Positions 27,124 through 37,601 of a stretch of DNA of 41,462 bases are shown here, piece by piece. The notes under the pieces are model-generated. The model was given only the letters and a program-made list of their open reading frames with translations, was not told the DNA's origin and ran no database searches. This DNA comes from a virus: IMG/VR virus record IMGVR_UViG_3300025646_000101, positions 1-41,462 of that record; one strand, given 5' to 3'. The translations under genes and the position numbers were made by a program. Numbering within the stretch: position 1 is the first letter of the stretch; every line of letters begins with the position of its first letter.

Positions 27124-30100
27124 TGCTTAACGATATATACGATATAAGCAATTTAGGTAATCAAAGTCAACGTTTAAAATCACGTTATAAACAAATGAAT
27201 GATTATATTGCATTAAATCCTGCATTTGAACAAAGATATTTAGCATTAACAGAACGTTATAATTTTCCTCCTGAATTATTAAAACCATTAGCTGAACAAG
27301 AAGATATACCTGTAGATGCAAAAGCATTACAAGAATTAAGCGATATGTGGGTTATGGAAAAAGCTGTACAAGCTGCTAATGACTGGGCTGATGTTTCAAA
27401 AGAATATAAATCTCGTGGTTACAACGATGATATGCAAATGAATATGTTACAAGTATTTGGTATTGGTTATGGAATTGATAATGCTTTATGGATGCTTAGA
27501 AAAGGTGTAGAAGCAGTTACACCAATTGAATTTGATGAATCATTTGGAGAAATTGATATACCAGGATTTGGCCATTTAGATTTAACTCCGGAAGATTTTG
27601 TTGGACCAGTTAAAATGGCTAAAAATTTGTCTTTATGGACAATGGCTACATTTGATGCAATATCTGAATTATATGTAAAATATTCTCCAAGTTATCGTTC
27701 ATCTATTGAAAAACCATATTTAGATAAACAAACAAATAAATTAATTTATCCAGAAGAATATGAAAAATTAAGTCCAATTAAAAAACATATAATGCAATAT
27801 CCAGGTTTGAATTTATTATTACCAGAAAATAAAGCTTTATTTAATGGACGTGTATGGGCATATGCTCAACAAATGAATGCTATGGATGAATATTTAGAAA
27901 AAGGATATACTCAACAATATGCACAACAATTTATTCCTATTGATTTATCTAAAACAGAAGTTAAAGGTTTAGGTAAAAAAGGTAGTTGGTTACAAGAAAC
28001 CAAAGATTGGATTAAATTTGCACAAGAAGCAAAAAAACAAGGTGGTAGTCCATATTTATTTGATATGCTTAATCAAGTACGTTCAGGTCAAGCAGTAAAC
28101 TACAATAGAGAAAATATTGTTAGTGTTGAAAGTTTAATGGCTAAAGATAGTCAAGGAAATTATAAACCTGAAATATTAGAATTAATACAACGTGGTTGGT
28201 CTGATAAAGATGCTGAAACAATTTGGTATGCATACAATGGAAAACCTATTGTATTACCAAATGAAAATGGAACAATTAATTGGACTTCAATTCAAAGACC
28301 ACAGCAAATAGAAGCTTTTGCTGGTAGAAAATTTATATATAATCCTGATTTAGCACAAGAATATGCTGAAAATAAACAAACTAATTTAAATGAAGCATTA
28401 GGTATTGAAATACCATATTCATCTGGAAGATATCAAGCATCATTAAAGTTTGATGTTGGTACTGATGAATATAACAATTTATCTGGTTGGATTGATGGAT
28501 ACGAAAGAATAGTACCTGAACTTTTTGGTGGAGGTGCTATTAAATTTTTAAAGAAAAGTAAAAAATTATTAACAACATTAAATAAACTTGATAGATTTAG
28601 TGATGCTGAATTATATAGTCCAATTAAGAAAAAAGAAATAATTACAGATTGGATTAAGTCAAATAAAGCTAATCCATTAAATGGTAATTCAATAGATAAT
28701 GTTGATGAGTTTATTGATACTTTTGATTACACTATTAGCTCTAAAAAATTAATTAAAGAATTATCAAACGATTTAAAATTAGCTCGTCAACAAACTGCTA
28801 AATTACGTAAAGAGTGGGGTTTATTTGGCGGTAGAGCTACTGGTATGTTTAATACTACAACTGAAAAAGTTGTTAAAAATTTAACTGATAGCGGTTTATT
28901 ACAAAAACTTGTTAAAAATCAAAGTCCTGATGTTTTAATTAATAATCCTTGGACTAAAAATATGCCTGAACAGATACATCAATTGTTGTTAGAAACTGAC
29001 AATTTAGATAGTATGCAAAAAATATTTACTAAAATTTATAGTGACCAAGGTTTGAAATTGCCTGGTATGAATCAATTATTTAAATTAGATACTTTACCAA
29101 AAGGTCAATCTAATTTATTAAGTGCAGCTTTAACTAAAGCAACAGGTACTCCTGTAACAGTTCCTTCTTTAGGAAGTTTAACTGGTAGAGTTGCTAACAG
29201 AACTCTTAAAGCAATAGATAGTGTTGGTAATATACCTAGACAATTTAATTCTGGTGGATTAAAAATGATTAAACCTAAAATTCTTGATGGTAAAAGAGTT
29301 CTTAACAAAGAAGAATTTTATCGTTGGACTAGAACTGGAGATGAAAGTTTAGGTAGAAATTTAGGTTTTTATTCTGAATTTACTAATGGCATGTCACCTC
29401 AATGGCAAAAGTTATTTGGTAAACAACCTACACAATCTTTAAATTATTACAATAGAGGCAAAGCTTATGAAACATTGATTAGGCATTTAAAAACTACAGG
29501 TTATGGTTCAGCTAAAATTGATGTTATATTAAAAGATTTTTACAATATTGATAAATGGACTGTTACAAATGTTAATGATTTTGCAAAAAGATTAAGAGAT
29601 GCTGACTTATCATTAATAAGAGAAAGAGTTGGTGAAAGTAGAGCTAATATCTTAAAAAGAAGAATGGATGCTTTATATGCTGATGAAACTCAACTTAAAG
29701 GTTACATGGCTGACCCTGAAGGAAGATTGGTTAATGATTCATACACACCAAGAATTGTTGACCCAAATACTGGTAAAACTGCATTTGTTCACTCTCCAAC
29801 TTTAATATCTGAAGCTGCTGACCAAGGTGCATCATTAACTAACAATAGGTTAATGAATAGATTACTTGGTAGATTTTATACTGAAATAGAACCATTAATG
29901 TCTGGTAGAGGATTTATAAGCAATTCTTTAGACAATATGAAAAAATTAATAAAAGAAAATGGTTTTTTTGCAGGAATTAAAATACCTACAACAAAAATTG
30001 AAAATGATGCGTTAACACAAGTATTAGATTTTTGGACACAATCTTATTTTAAACCTAAAGCTATAGGAAAACCTGCATTAACTCAAAGAGTTATATTTGA

Positions 30101-33071
30101 AGAACAACTTGCATTTTTAGTACATCCTGATTTAACAAGTTTTCTTGACCATCCAATACAAGCATTGCAATGGCAATTTAGTTATGGTCAATTACCAAAA
30201 CGTTCTTTTATAGCAAAAATAATGAAAAAAATTATTGATTCAGGTGAAGATATAAATGGTATTACAGCATCAACTATATACCATGATGCTTTGCAAGCTA
30301 ATTTTACTTATAGTGGTATGAATTATAAAAACATAAATTCAAAATTAATTAATTACGTACCAGTTTCATCAAAAAATCCTAAAGCATTAGAAGGTTATAT
30401 ATTTCAATATCATAAATTAAGAAATGATAAATTTGCTAAAAAAATTGTTGAACTAGGTTGGGATACACCAGAATTAATAGCTTGGACAAAAACTAATGAA
30501 GCAGCAAAAATGGTTGATGAATATATAGATACATTTGGTCCTCAAATGGAATATTTAAGAACAGAACAAGGATTAATGGAACATTTAAATAAAGTTGAAG
30601 CAAATATTCGTATGCGTACTGGTATGCCTATGAAAGATGGTGTTCATTATGGTATTTATGAATCAGGACCAAAACAAGGCATGCATTGGTTTGATAATTC
30701 ATTTGATGATTTAGGTAACCCTGCTTTAAGGCAAGGTATATTATCAGGTAGTGTAGAAACAACAATTGGTGATGAAATAATTAAATTTAATTTAGCACCA
30801 GATATTTCTAATCCTTTTGCAAGATATAGCTCAAAAGAAGAAAAAGCTATGCAAGTAGGTTTTCAAAAAATTGTTAATTTAGAAGAATTAAATTTTGGTA
30901 AAGTTTTAATAAAAGACCCTAAAATAATTGACAAACCATTAGCTAGAGCAAATGAAAAATTAGATTATGCATTAGATTCTATTTTTAATTTTTTATTATC
31001 AGAACCATTAGCTAGATTACATCGTTCACCTAAATTTAAAGAATTTAGATGGTTGTATTTAACTGGTTCATTTGATACTTTTACTAAAAAATTACAAAAA
31101 GAATATATTGCAGAAGCTATAGCAGCAAAAATACCTAATAGTGTTATTAATGAATTAAAAGGTATTTCTTTATTAAAATCAGGAAAAATAGATAACTATC
31201 AAATGACAAGTGATATGGCATCTAGTTATGCTTTAACAAATCTTAAAGAGTTATTATACGATACTAAAACAAAACATAGAATATCTGAAATATCAAGAAA
31301 CATATTTCCATTCCCAGAAGTTTTCTTTGAAATGGGAAGAAGATGGTCTAAATTGTACACAATGAATCCTTACTTTGTAAGGCAAGGTGCTATATCTTAT
31401 AAAGGAGCTAGAGCAGCTGGAAATGTATATGCATATGAAAATCAAGGTACTTTTGTAAAAGACCCAGATACTGGTGAAGATATGTTTATTATGCCGTTTA
31501 ATGCTAAAATGAATAACTTGTTATTTGGTCAAGATAGTAACTTTAAAATGATTGCAAAGGGTTATTTATCTGGTGTAAACATGATAAGTTCTCAAGTATT
31601 TCCAGCACAAACTCCATTAGCTGCTTGGAATATTAAATTTTTATTTGATAAAGTTGGTGTAAAACAAGAATTAGCAGATGACTTTTTTGGTGCATTTCCT
31701 CCACCAGATAACTTTGTAGAAACACTTGCTGGTGGTAGATTAACATTTTTAGATAAACTTAGAGCTAGTTTAGGTGGTGCTAAAGGCGGTATAGATTTAG
31801 TTAGAGAAGCTTTATCAGAAACATATGTTGACCCAGATAATAATTTTGAACGATGGGAAATGGATTCTAAAGTCGAACATATGCGTGCAGAAGCATCAAT
31901 TGATGTTTGGGATGCAATTAAAGGTAGCCATGATGAAGAAAGATTATTATATTCAGGTGAGTTAGATAAATATATTTATAGTATTTATCCAGAATGGGAT
32001 GGTAAAAGAGTGTTGGTTAATTTAGAAGAATTAACTAATGCATATTTAGATAATAATAATTTACCAATTGATTTGCCTAAAGGAGTATTATCTCCTGCAA
32101 TATTAGATTTAGCTTTAATGAGATACTCTGCTCATAAAGGACGTTGGCTAAATTTATATAGATTTTTATCACAATTTGGTTTTATAACAGGTGCAGTATT
32201 TAAATCTGCAATAAAAGATAAATCAGGTAAATGGTGGATGACAGCTGTACTTGCTAATGAATATCAACTTTTATTAGATGAATTTGGTGGTGATGATGTA
32301 GCAGCTGCTAATGCATTTTATGCTAAACATGGTTTTGAACATGCTTATGTAACAACATCATCAAGAGAAAGAGATGTTAGAGCTAGAACATTTAATGCTA
32401 GTGTTAAAACTTGGAAAGATAAAAATGCTGATAATCTTGTTAGATTTAAAACAACTTATCAATTTTTAAACTTTGATAATCCAGAAATAGAACGTTCATA
32501 TGCAGATATGATTGCACAAGCAACATTAAATCCAGCTGATTACATGTTATATGCTAATGATACAGCTGCTGGAGTACACTATAAAAAATTTAGTAGAGAT
32601 ATTGATGATAATCCTAACTTGTCATCTGCGGAAAAAGATATGTACAAAAAAGCATTTAGGCTTGCATTAATGGATATTAAACCAGGTTTCTTATCTGCTT
32701 ATGGTCAAACTGATACACCTACATCACAAGTTAGATTTGATGAAATGCGAACAGAATGGCTTACAAGTGATTATGCATTAAATACAGAAGCTGGAAAAGG
32801 ATTTGCAGAATTTTATGAAGGATGGAAAGATGCAGAAGAACTGTCAGTATCTTTAGGAAATAGTAGTACATGGTGGCGTAATTCTAAAGACCCTGTAGCA
32901 TTTACAATAAGAAGTCAAGTAGCTGCATATGCATTTAGTGTTATTGCAGATTATCCTGATTTTTATCCAATATGGCAAAATGTAATTATTAGGTTAATGT
33001 CTAGTGATAGAGAATTTATGAAGTATAATACAGCATTAGAACAGAGAAAAAGAAAAGTTGGTACTAAGTAA
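27123..33071 (+). CDS. Giant unknown protein (1982 aa), putative internal/ejection protein
   Basis: The largest gene, 14 percent of the genome. The N-terminus is helical and Gln/Tyr-rich (NQSQRLKSRYKQMNDYIALN); the rest alternates helical and Asn/Lys-rich segments with no signal peptide and no cysteine pattern. I searched by eye for phage RNA polymerase motifs, protease and lysozyme motifs and saw none. It is joined to its neighbours by TAATG overlaps on both sides. Size, lack of enzymatic motifs and place between portal and scaffold suggest an internal core protein ejected into the host; not proven. It could equally be a large polyvalent protein. Confidence 0.6.
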   Translation: MLNDIYDISNLGNQSQRLKSRYKQMNDYIALNPAFEQRYLALTERYNFPPELLKPLAEQEDIPVDAKALQELSDMWVMEKAVQAANDWADVSKEYKSRGYNDDMQMNMLQVFGIGYGIDNALWMLRKGVEAVTPIEFDESFGEIDIPGFGHLDLTPEDFVGPVKMAKNLSLWTMATFDAISELYVKYSPSYRSSIEKPYLDKQTNKLIYPEEYEKLSPIKKHIMQYPGLNLLLPENKALFNGRVWAYAQQMNAMDEYLEKGYTQQYAQQFIPIDLSKTEVKGLGKKGSWLQETKDWIKFAQEAKKQGGSPYLFDMLNQVRSGQAVNYNRENIVSVESLMAKDSQGNYKPEILELIQRGWSDKDAETIWYAYNGKPIVLPNENGTINWTSIQRPQQIEAFAGRKFIYNPDLAQEYAENKQTNLNEALGIEIPYSSGRYQASLKFDVGTDEYNNLSGWIDGYERIVPELFGGGAIKFLKKSKKLLTTLNKLDRFSDAELYSPIKKKEIITDWIKSNKANPLNGNSIDNVDEFIDTFDYTISSKKLIKELSNDLKLARQQTAKLRKEWGLFGGRATGMFNTTTEKVVKNLTDSGLLQKLVKNQSPDVLINNPWTKNMPEQIHQLLLETDNLDSMQKIFTKIYSDQGLKLPGMNQLFKLDTLPKGQSNLLSAALTKATGTPVTVPSLGSLTGRVANRTLKAIDSVGNIPRQFNSGGLKMIKPKILDGKRVLNKEEFYRWTRTGDESLGRNLGFYSEFTNGMSPQWQKLFGKQPTQSLNYYNRGKAYETLIRHLKTTGYGSAKIDVILKDFYNIDKWTVTNVNDFAKRLRDADLSLIRERVGESRANILKRRMDALYADETQLKGYMADPEGRLVNDSYTPRIVDPNTGKTAFVHSPTLISEAADQGASLTNNRLMNRLLGRFYTEIEPLMSGRGFISNSLDNMKKLIKENGFFAGIKIPTTKIENDALTQVLDFWTQSYFKPKAIGKPALTQRVIFEEQLAFLVHPDLTSFLDHPIQALQWQFSYGQLPKRSFIAKIMKKIIDSGEDINGITASTIYHDALQANFTYSGMNYKNINSKLINYVPVSSKNPKALEGYIFQYHKLRNDKFAKKIVELGWDTPELIAWTKTNEAAKMVDEYIDTFGPQMEYLRTEQGLMEHLNKVEANIRMRTGMPMKDGVHYGIYESGPKQGMHWFDNSFDDLGNPALRQGILSGSVETTIGDEIIKFNLAPDISNPFARYSSKEEKAMQVGFQKIVNLEELNFGKVLIKDPKIIDKPLARANEKLDYALDSIFNFLLSEPLARLHRSPKFKEFRWLYLTGSFDTFTKKLQKEYIAEAIAAKIPNSVINELKGISLLKSGKIDNYQMTSDMASSYALTNLKELLYDTKTKHRISEISRNIFPFPEVFFEMGRRWSKLYTMNPYFVRQGAISYKGARAAGNVYAYENQGTFVKDPDTGEDMFIMPFNAKMNNLLFGQDSNFKMIAKGYLSGVNMISSQVFPAQTPLAAWNIKFLFDKVGVKQELADDFFGAFPPPDNFVETLAGGRLTFLDKLRASLGGAKGGIDLVREALSETYVDPDNNFERWEMDSKVEHMRAEASIDVWDAIKGSHDEERLLYSGELDKYIYSIYPEWDGKRVLVNLEELTNAYLDNNNLPIDLPKGVLSPAILDLALMRYSAHKGRWLNLYRFLSQFGFITGAVFKSAIKDKSGKWWMTAVLANEYQLLLDEFGGDDVAAANAFYAKHGFEHAYVTTSSRERDVRARTFNASVKTWKDKNADNLVRFKTTYQFLNFDNPEIERSYADMIAQATLNPADYMLYANDTAAGVHYKKFSRDIDDNPNLSSAEKDMYKKAFRLALMDIKPGFLSAYGQTDTPTSQVRFDEMRTEWLTSDYALNTEAGKGFAEFYEGWKDAEELSVSLGNSSTWWRNSKDPVAFTIRSQVAAYAFSVIADYPDFYPIWQNVIIRLMSSDREFMKYNTALEQRKRKVGTK

Positions 33072-34330
33072 TGGCATTGTCACCAGAAAAAGTAAAAGAA
33101 TTAGAAACATTAATTGCAGAAAATTTAGGTTTAGAAGAATTTTCATTTGCAGCATTTATGACAAATCCAGGTGATTATGGTGCAACAGTTGCTGATGCAG
33201 ATTTATTAAAATATTATATTAATGATGATGTTGATAATCAAAAGTTTATATCATTATTTGATAGGATAAAAGTTAATGCTGTTAATTCTGGATTACCTGA
33301 TGTTTCATTTGACGAAAGTGGAAATGTTATAGTAGGTGCTGGTATATCTAATGTACAAAATAAAAGATTTATAGTTGTAAAAGACGCTTCTGGTAATGTA
33401 GTTTATGATGAAAATGGTAATCCAAAAACTGTAGAAGTAGATTTAGAAAAAGGTATTTTTCCTGCAGAAAATTTTGTACAAACATTTGTTCAAACTTTAA
33501 ATCAATCAGATGTACTTAAAATACAAGATTTAGCTGTAAATATGGGATATTTAGATGAAGAAGATTTAGGTGCTGAAATAAATGGAAATATGGGTATTGT
33601 TACAGAAAACTTTATATACCAAGTATTAGATTATGCAAATAAAGAATACGATGGTTGGTACGAAGGTTCTTCTGAACGTAATACTTTTTTAACTGAAGAA
33701 GAAGACGCAAGAAATAATAATAAATTAGCTTTAAACATTAATTCATTTTTTGGTGGTATAGATTATAGAAAAACTCAAATGAATGCAAATCAAGTATTAT
33801 CTAGAGAAATATTTAGTAATGCTTTACAAGAATTTTTAACTAATACACAATCTGTTAGAGAAGGTGAAGAAGCTAAAATAGATAAAGCAAAAGCTGCACA
33901 AATTAGAGCAGCTAATATTAAACCTGATAGATTAACTTTAGAAGAAGAACTTAGCGATTATTGGTTGTCATTAACAGGTGACAAATTAAGTGACAGTAGA
34001 AAAGCAGATTTAGCATTAGAAATTATGCGTAACTGGAATCCATATGTTGAAGCATTGATTGCACAAGATAAAAGTTTACGTGCTGGAGAAGTTATGAATA
34101 AATTTACTGGTACACAAGCTTGGGAAAAAATGGGATTTGACCAGCCACAAATGGGCGGTTATGTTACATTTGAAGAAATTAAACCTGAGTTTTTAGCTGA
34201 AGACCCTAGACAAGTTGCTATAGAAGGTTTACAAGCACAAGCTAAAAAACAATCTGAATTATCTGATGAAGCTAATTTAATTGCTGAAACTCAAGCTGAG
34301 TATCTTAAATTTCTTATGGGAGGTAAATAA
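33071..34330 (+). CDS. Putative internal virion protein
   Basis: 419 residues, TAATG-coupled at both ends. Helical and acidic at the start (SPEKVKELETLIAENLGLEEF), a beta-rich middle (FIVVKDASGNVVYDENGNPK) and a helix-rich C-terminal third with LSDYWLSLTGDKLSDS. The stretch LNQSDVLKIQDLAVNMGYLD resembles the small helical peptidoglycan-binding-like repeats sometimes found in virion proteins, a loose likeness only. Belongs to the 27123-37593 block. Confidence 0.55.
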   Translation: MALSPEKVKELETLIAENLGLEEFSFAAFMTNPGDYGATVADADLLKYYINDDVDNQKFISLFDRIKVNAVNSGLPDVSFDESGNVIVGAGISNVQNKRFIVVKDASGNVVYDENGNPKTVEVDLEKGIFPAENFVQTFVQTLNQSDVLKIQDLAVNMGYLDEEDLGAEINGNMGIVTENFIYQVLDYANKEYDGWYEGSSERNTFLTEEEDARNNNKLALNINSFFGGIDYRKTQMNANQVLSREIFSNALQEFLTNTQSVREGEEAKIDKAKAAQIRAANIKPDRLTLEEELSDYWLSLTGDKLSDSRKADLALEIMRNWNPYVEALIAQDKSLRAGEVMNKFTGTQAWEKMGFDQPQMGGYVTFEEIKPEFLAEDPRQVAIEGLQAQAKKQSELSDEANLIAETQAEYLKFLMGGK

Positions 34331-35460
34331 TGGCTGAAATAGAAAAACCAGACACACCTACAAATGTAGTAGATGATAAACTTTCTACATTTGATACTAC
34401 TTTAAATTCAGCAGATGGAAATGTAGAATTTTATATTAAGCATCAAGGAAAACAAGTATTAGCTAATGACATTAAATATAATCCTAACTTAGGAAGTGGT
34501 ACTGAAAAATTTATTCCTGGTTTTTATGGAGAACCAGTTGGTGATGTATCTGCTGAAACTATGGGTATTAAAATTCAAGACAATCCTGTTAGTAATTATT
34601 ATAAAGTACAAGTAAATACTAATAATCTTTTAATTACACAACCTGATGGTTTTTTAGGAAATCAAATTGATAAAGTAGATTGGAATATATTTGCTAAAGA
34701 AACTGGTATATCATTATCAGATATAAAAAATCCAAAAACACAAAATGTAAATAGTTTAATTAATGAATTAAAACAATTAGGTTTAGATGATGGAACCATA
34801 GCAGAAGGATTTAGAAAATCAGGTATAGAAGGATTTGTAGAATTAAAAGGTGATTGGAGAGAAGTTGTTTTAATAGACCCTAATGATAATTTAGGTATAG
34901 GAAGTAAATTAAATATTGAAGATGCAACAGAAGTAGAATTTTTAAATAATCAAAGTAAAGTAAATCAAATAGATGAATTAATTATAAAACCTACAAATAT
35001 AGTAGATATGAAAAATAATAATATAGATTTATTAAACGATATTGAAAAACAAAATAATTTACCAAAAGGTAGTTTTTCTAAACTAGGTGCAATACTTGAC
35101 CCTATATCAGAAGGTTTAGAACTTGCATTAAAAGCTGCAGGTTTAGGAAAAATTGCTAATTGGTGGATTAAAGCAGAAGCAGCAAACTTTTTAGCTGGTA
35201 TTATGCGTGCTGGTGCAGGTGGTTTAGCACAAGCACAATTAGGTCAATCAGCTGCATTAATGGGTGAAAAAGATATTGTAAGTCAAACTGAAGAAAATAT
35301 ACTTAGTACTGCTGGTCAAATATTTAGTCAACAAATGAAACTTTCTCCTAGTGTGTGGTTAGAAAGTAAATATGCAAAAAGTAGTTTAGGTGAAGGTAAA
35401 ACTCCTACTGAACAAATGTATAACAAAGTAGTAGAAGCATTAAAATTAGGCGGTAAATAA
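34330..35460 (+). CDS. Putative internal virion protein
   Basis: 376 residues, TAATG-coupled. First two thirds Asn/Asp-rich and beta-like (NVEFYIKHQGKQVLANDIKY). The C-terminal third is more hydrophobic and Ala/Gly-rich (ELALKAAGLGKIANWWIKAE, GIMRAGAGGLAQAQLGQSAA), compatible with a membrane-interacting amphipathic helix as in ejection proteins. No named family. Confidence 0.55.
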   Translation: MAEIEKPDTPTNVVDDKLSTFDTTLNSADGNVEFYIKHQGKQVLANDIKYNPNLGSGTEKFIPGFYGEPVGDVSAETMGIKIQDNPVSNYYKVQVNTNNLLITQPDGFLGNQIDKVDWNIFAKETGISLSDIKNPKTQNVNSLINELKQLGLDDGTIAEGFRKSGIEGFVELKGDWREVVLIDPNDNLGIGSKLNIEDATEVEFLNNQSKVNQIDELIIKPTNIVDMKNNNIDLLNDIEKQNNLPKGSFSKLGAILDPISEGLELALKAAGLGKIANWWIKAEAANFLAGIMRAGAGGLAQAQLGQSAALMGEKDIVSQTEENILSTAGQIFSQQMKLSPSVWLESKYAKSSLGEGKTPTEQMYNKVVEALKLGGK

Positions 35461-36653
35461 TGGCATATAAAGTAAATTATGGACCATCTGGAACTACATT
35501 AGTACAAGTAGGTACAAAATTTTATTTAGTGTATGAATCTGATGGTAGAAAATTATATTGGGAAATTAGTCAATCAGATTTAGAAAAAATAACAGATGCA
35601 CCTAAATTAACATTTAATGAATCAGGAATGTTGGTTACTGATATAGAAGGTTTTAAATTTATATCTCCTAGTGTTTGGAGTAATTATCAAACTAATGGAC
35701 AAGTATTTTTTGCAGGTTCTATTAATGAAATACAAAATAATGAGTTTGTTATTGATACTGCAGTCGCTGCTATTAAAAAAGCTAATCAAGATATGCCTTG
35801 GTCAAACGATATTGATTACTTAAATTTAATAACTGAATATTTAATTGAAGATAAAGAAAATTGGACAACTAATTTAACATTAGACCCTGAAGGTAGATTT
35901 GAAGCTGTACTTACTAAGTATGGTTATGATACCAATATGTATAACAGATTTATGTTATATAAAAACAATGAATTAGGTAGACAAAAATTAGTTGAAGATT
36001 CAGTTAATAAAGTTAAAGGAATGTTACAAACATTAGAAGGTAATTTAGATAATGATACTATTGAATGGGTGGCAAATAAATATGCTAGTGCTAGTTGGTC
36101 GGATGATAAATTACTAGACCAATTAACTGCAGCTACACAAAAATATTCTATTTATGAACTTGATGATGAATTTAAAAAAGTATTAGAAGAAGGTGTTGTT
36201 ACTTTTTCTAATAAAGGTGTAGAAGAAGTTAAAACATTAATTGAAACTTGGTTACCAAAAGATTTACAACAACCTTATTTAGATGATTTACAAAATCTTG
36301 CTGGTAAATATTTATCTGATGCAACATTTGCTGATACATTTACTGAACAATTAAAAAATGAAAGATATGCTTTTAACTCTAATTGGGATAAAGAAATACC
36401 TTGGTTAAATATTAAAAACAATGCTATAGCATTAGCACAATCAGTTTGGGGCGTAAGACCTGAAGAAACAGATGCTACATTACAACAAATTATGGGTATT
36501 AATGATGTTAATGAAAGAAAAAAAATATTACGTAAAGAAGGTTTAGCAAGAGGTTATGATGGTGTTATATCTGATTTGTATGGTGCTATGTCAAAATCTT
36601 TTGGTACTGGTATTGTCAAGTCAATAGATTATGGATTAAACCCAGGAGGATAA
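35460..36653 (+). CDS. Putative internal virion protein
   Basis: 397 residues, TAATG-coupled to the preceding gene. N-terminal ~80 residues look like a beta domain (GTKFYLVYESDGRKLYWEIS); the remainder is helical with repeated acidic/aromatic heptads (VKGMLQTLEGNLDNDTIEWV, LIETWLPKDLQQPYLDDLQN). It ends SIDYGLNPGG followed at once by the next gene's GGAGGATA site. Function unknown; part of the block between portal and scaffold. Confidence 0.55.
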   Translation: MAYKVNYGPSGTTLVQVGTKFYLVYESDGRKLYWEISQSDLEKITDAPKLTFNESGMLVTDIEGFKFISPSVWSNYQTNGQVFFAGSINEIQNNEFVIDTAVAAIKKANQDMPWSNDIDYLNLITEYLIEDKENWTTNLTLDPEGRFEAVLTKYGYDTNMYNRFMLYKNNELGRQKLVEDSVNKVKGMLQTLEGNLDNDTIEWVANKYASASWSDDKLLDQLTAATQKYSIYELDDEFKKVLEEGVVTFSNKGVEEVKTLIETWLPKDLQQPYLDDLQNLAGKYLSDATFADTFTEQLKNERYAFNSNWDKEIPWLNIKNNAIALAQSVWGVRPEETDATLQQIMGINDVNERKKILRKEGLARGYDGVISDLYGAMSKSFGTGIVKSIDYGLNPGG

Positions 36654-36654
36654 T

Positions 36655-37593
36655 ATGGCTGATTTAGTTAAAGTATATAGAAAAGATTTAGAAGGTTTTT
36701 ATGAAGTATCTGAAGCTAGAGCTGCTGAATTAGAAGCCGTTGGTTATAGTCGTAATCCTGTTTCTTATGATGTAGGCGGTAGTAGCAATAGCGTTTATAG
36801 TAGAAGCGAAGGTTTATCTAAAGCAAAGTCATTGTTTAGTTTTTTTAATCAAGATTTATTAGATGAGTATGCAGATGCATGGACACAATATGGTGATGCA
36901 GATACAGCTATAGCAGTTACAAGACAATCTAAAACTTGGGATAAAGAATTTGGTTATTTAAAAAGAGATGATGGAACTATGATTATGTCTGAATTAGATG
37001 CTTTATCTAATATTGCTTCATATAAAAATACATTATATGAATACAATATTAAAGATTTTACTTTATTTGAAGATAAGTTTAAAGATTTAATTAGAACTGA
37101 AGTTGCACCGTTAGAGTTTCAAAACCGAATTGATTTAGTTTATAACCAAGTTATTGATGATATTCCTGCTGTTAAGAATTTATTTGCTAGAGAATATGGT
37201 ATAGAAGCTACTGATGATGCTATATTTGGTGCATTAATTAATGATGATGTAGAGCAAGGGTTACTTGCAAATCAAATTACAACATTACAAATAGAGGCTG
37301 AAGCAGCATCTGCTGGCTTTCAAACTACATTTAGTAGGTTTGAATCATTAAGACAAGCAGGATTAACTAGACAAAAAGCTAGACAATTGTATCAATCTGC
37401 TGGAGATATTATGCAAGCCGCTAAAACAGTTGGTAGAGATTTAGATTTAGCTACACTTGAAGAAGCAGCAATTGGTGATGTCACAGCTCAAAAACGTATA
37501 CAACGTACAGAAGCTGACATTAAAGCTCAACAAGGAGTTACATTAGGTGCTGCTAAAAAAGATAAACAAGTTAGTGGACTTTTAGAATTTTAA
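36655..37593 (+). CDS. Putative internal virion protein, last gene before the capsid leader
   Basis: 312 residues, start at 36655 one base after the previous stop. Mostly helical (SYKNTLYEYNIKDFTLFEDK, LFAREYGIEATDDAIFGALI, AEAASAGFQTTFSRFESLR) and ends with a charged Gln/Lys-rich segment (DIKAQQGVTLGAAKKDK). Such all-helical proteins upstream of scaffold are often internal or portal-associated. No family recognised. Confidence 0.55.
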   Translation: MADLVKVYRKDLEGFYEVSEARAAELEAVGYSRNPVSYDVGGSSNSVYSRSEGLSKAKSLFSFFNQDLLDEYADAWTQYGDADTAIAVTRQSKTWDKEFGYLKRDDGTMIMSELDALSNIASYKNTLYEYNIKDFTLFEDKFKDLIRTEVAPLEFQNRIDLVYNQVIDDIPAVKNLFAREYGIEATDDAIFGALINDDVEQGLLANQITTLQIEAEAASAGFQTTFSRFESLRQAGLTRQKARQLYQSAGDIMQAAKTVGRDLDLATLEEAAIGDVTAQKRIQRTEADIKAQQGVTLGAAKKDKQVSGLLEF

Positions 37594-37595
37594 GG

Positions 37596-37601
37596 TATAA
37601 T
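37596..37601 (+). promoter_or_regulatory. Candidate -10 box of the capsid promoter
   Basis: A perfect TATAAT just after the stop at 37593, followed by a 200-bp leader. The best upstream -35-like sequence (TGGACT, 15-16 bases away) is poor. A separate promoter for scaffold and capsid would fit their high expression. Confidence 0.5.

Noticed and set aside
27123-33071. Giant gene as a virion RNA polymerase (N4 type)
   Set aside because: No recognisable polymerase motifs (DxxGR-like, RxxxKxxxxxxYG, HDS) could be seen by eye.
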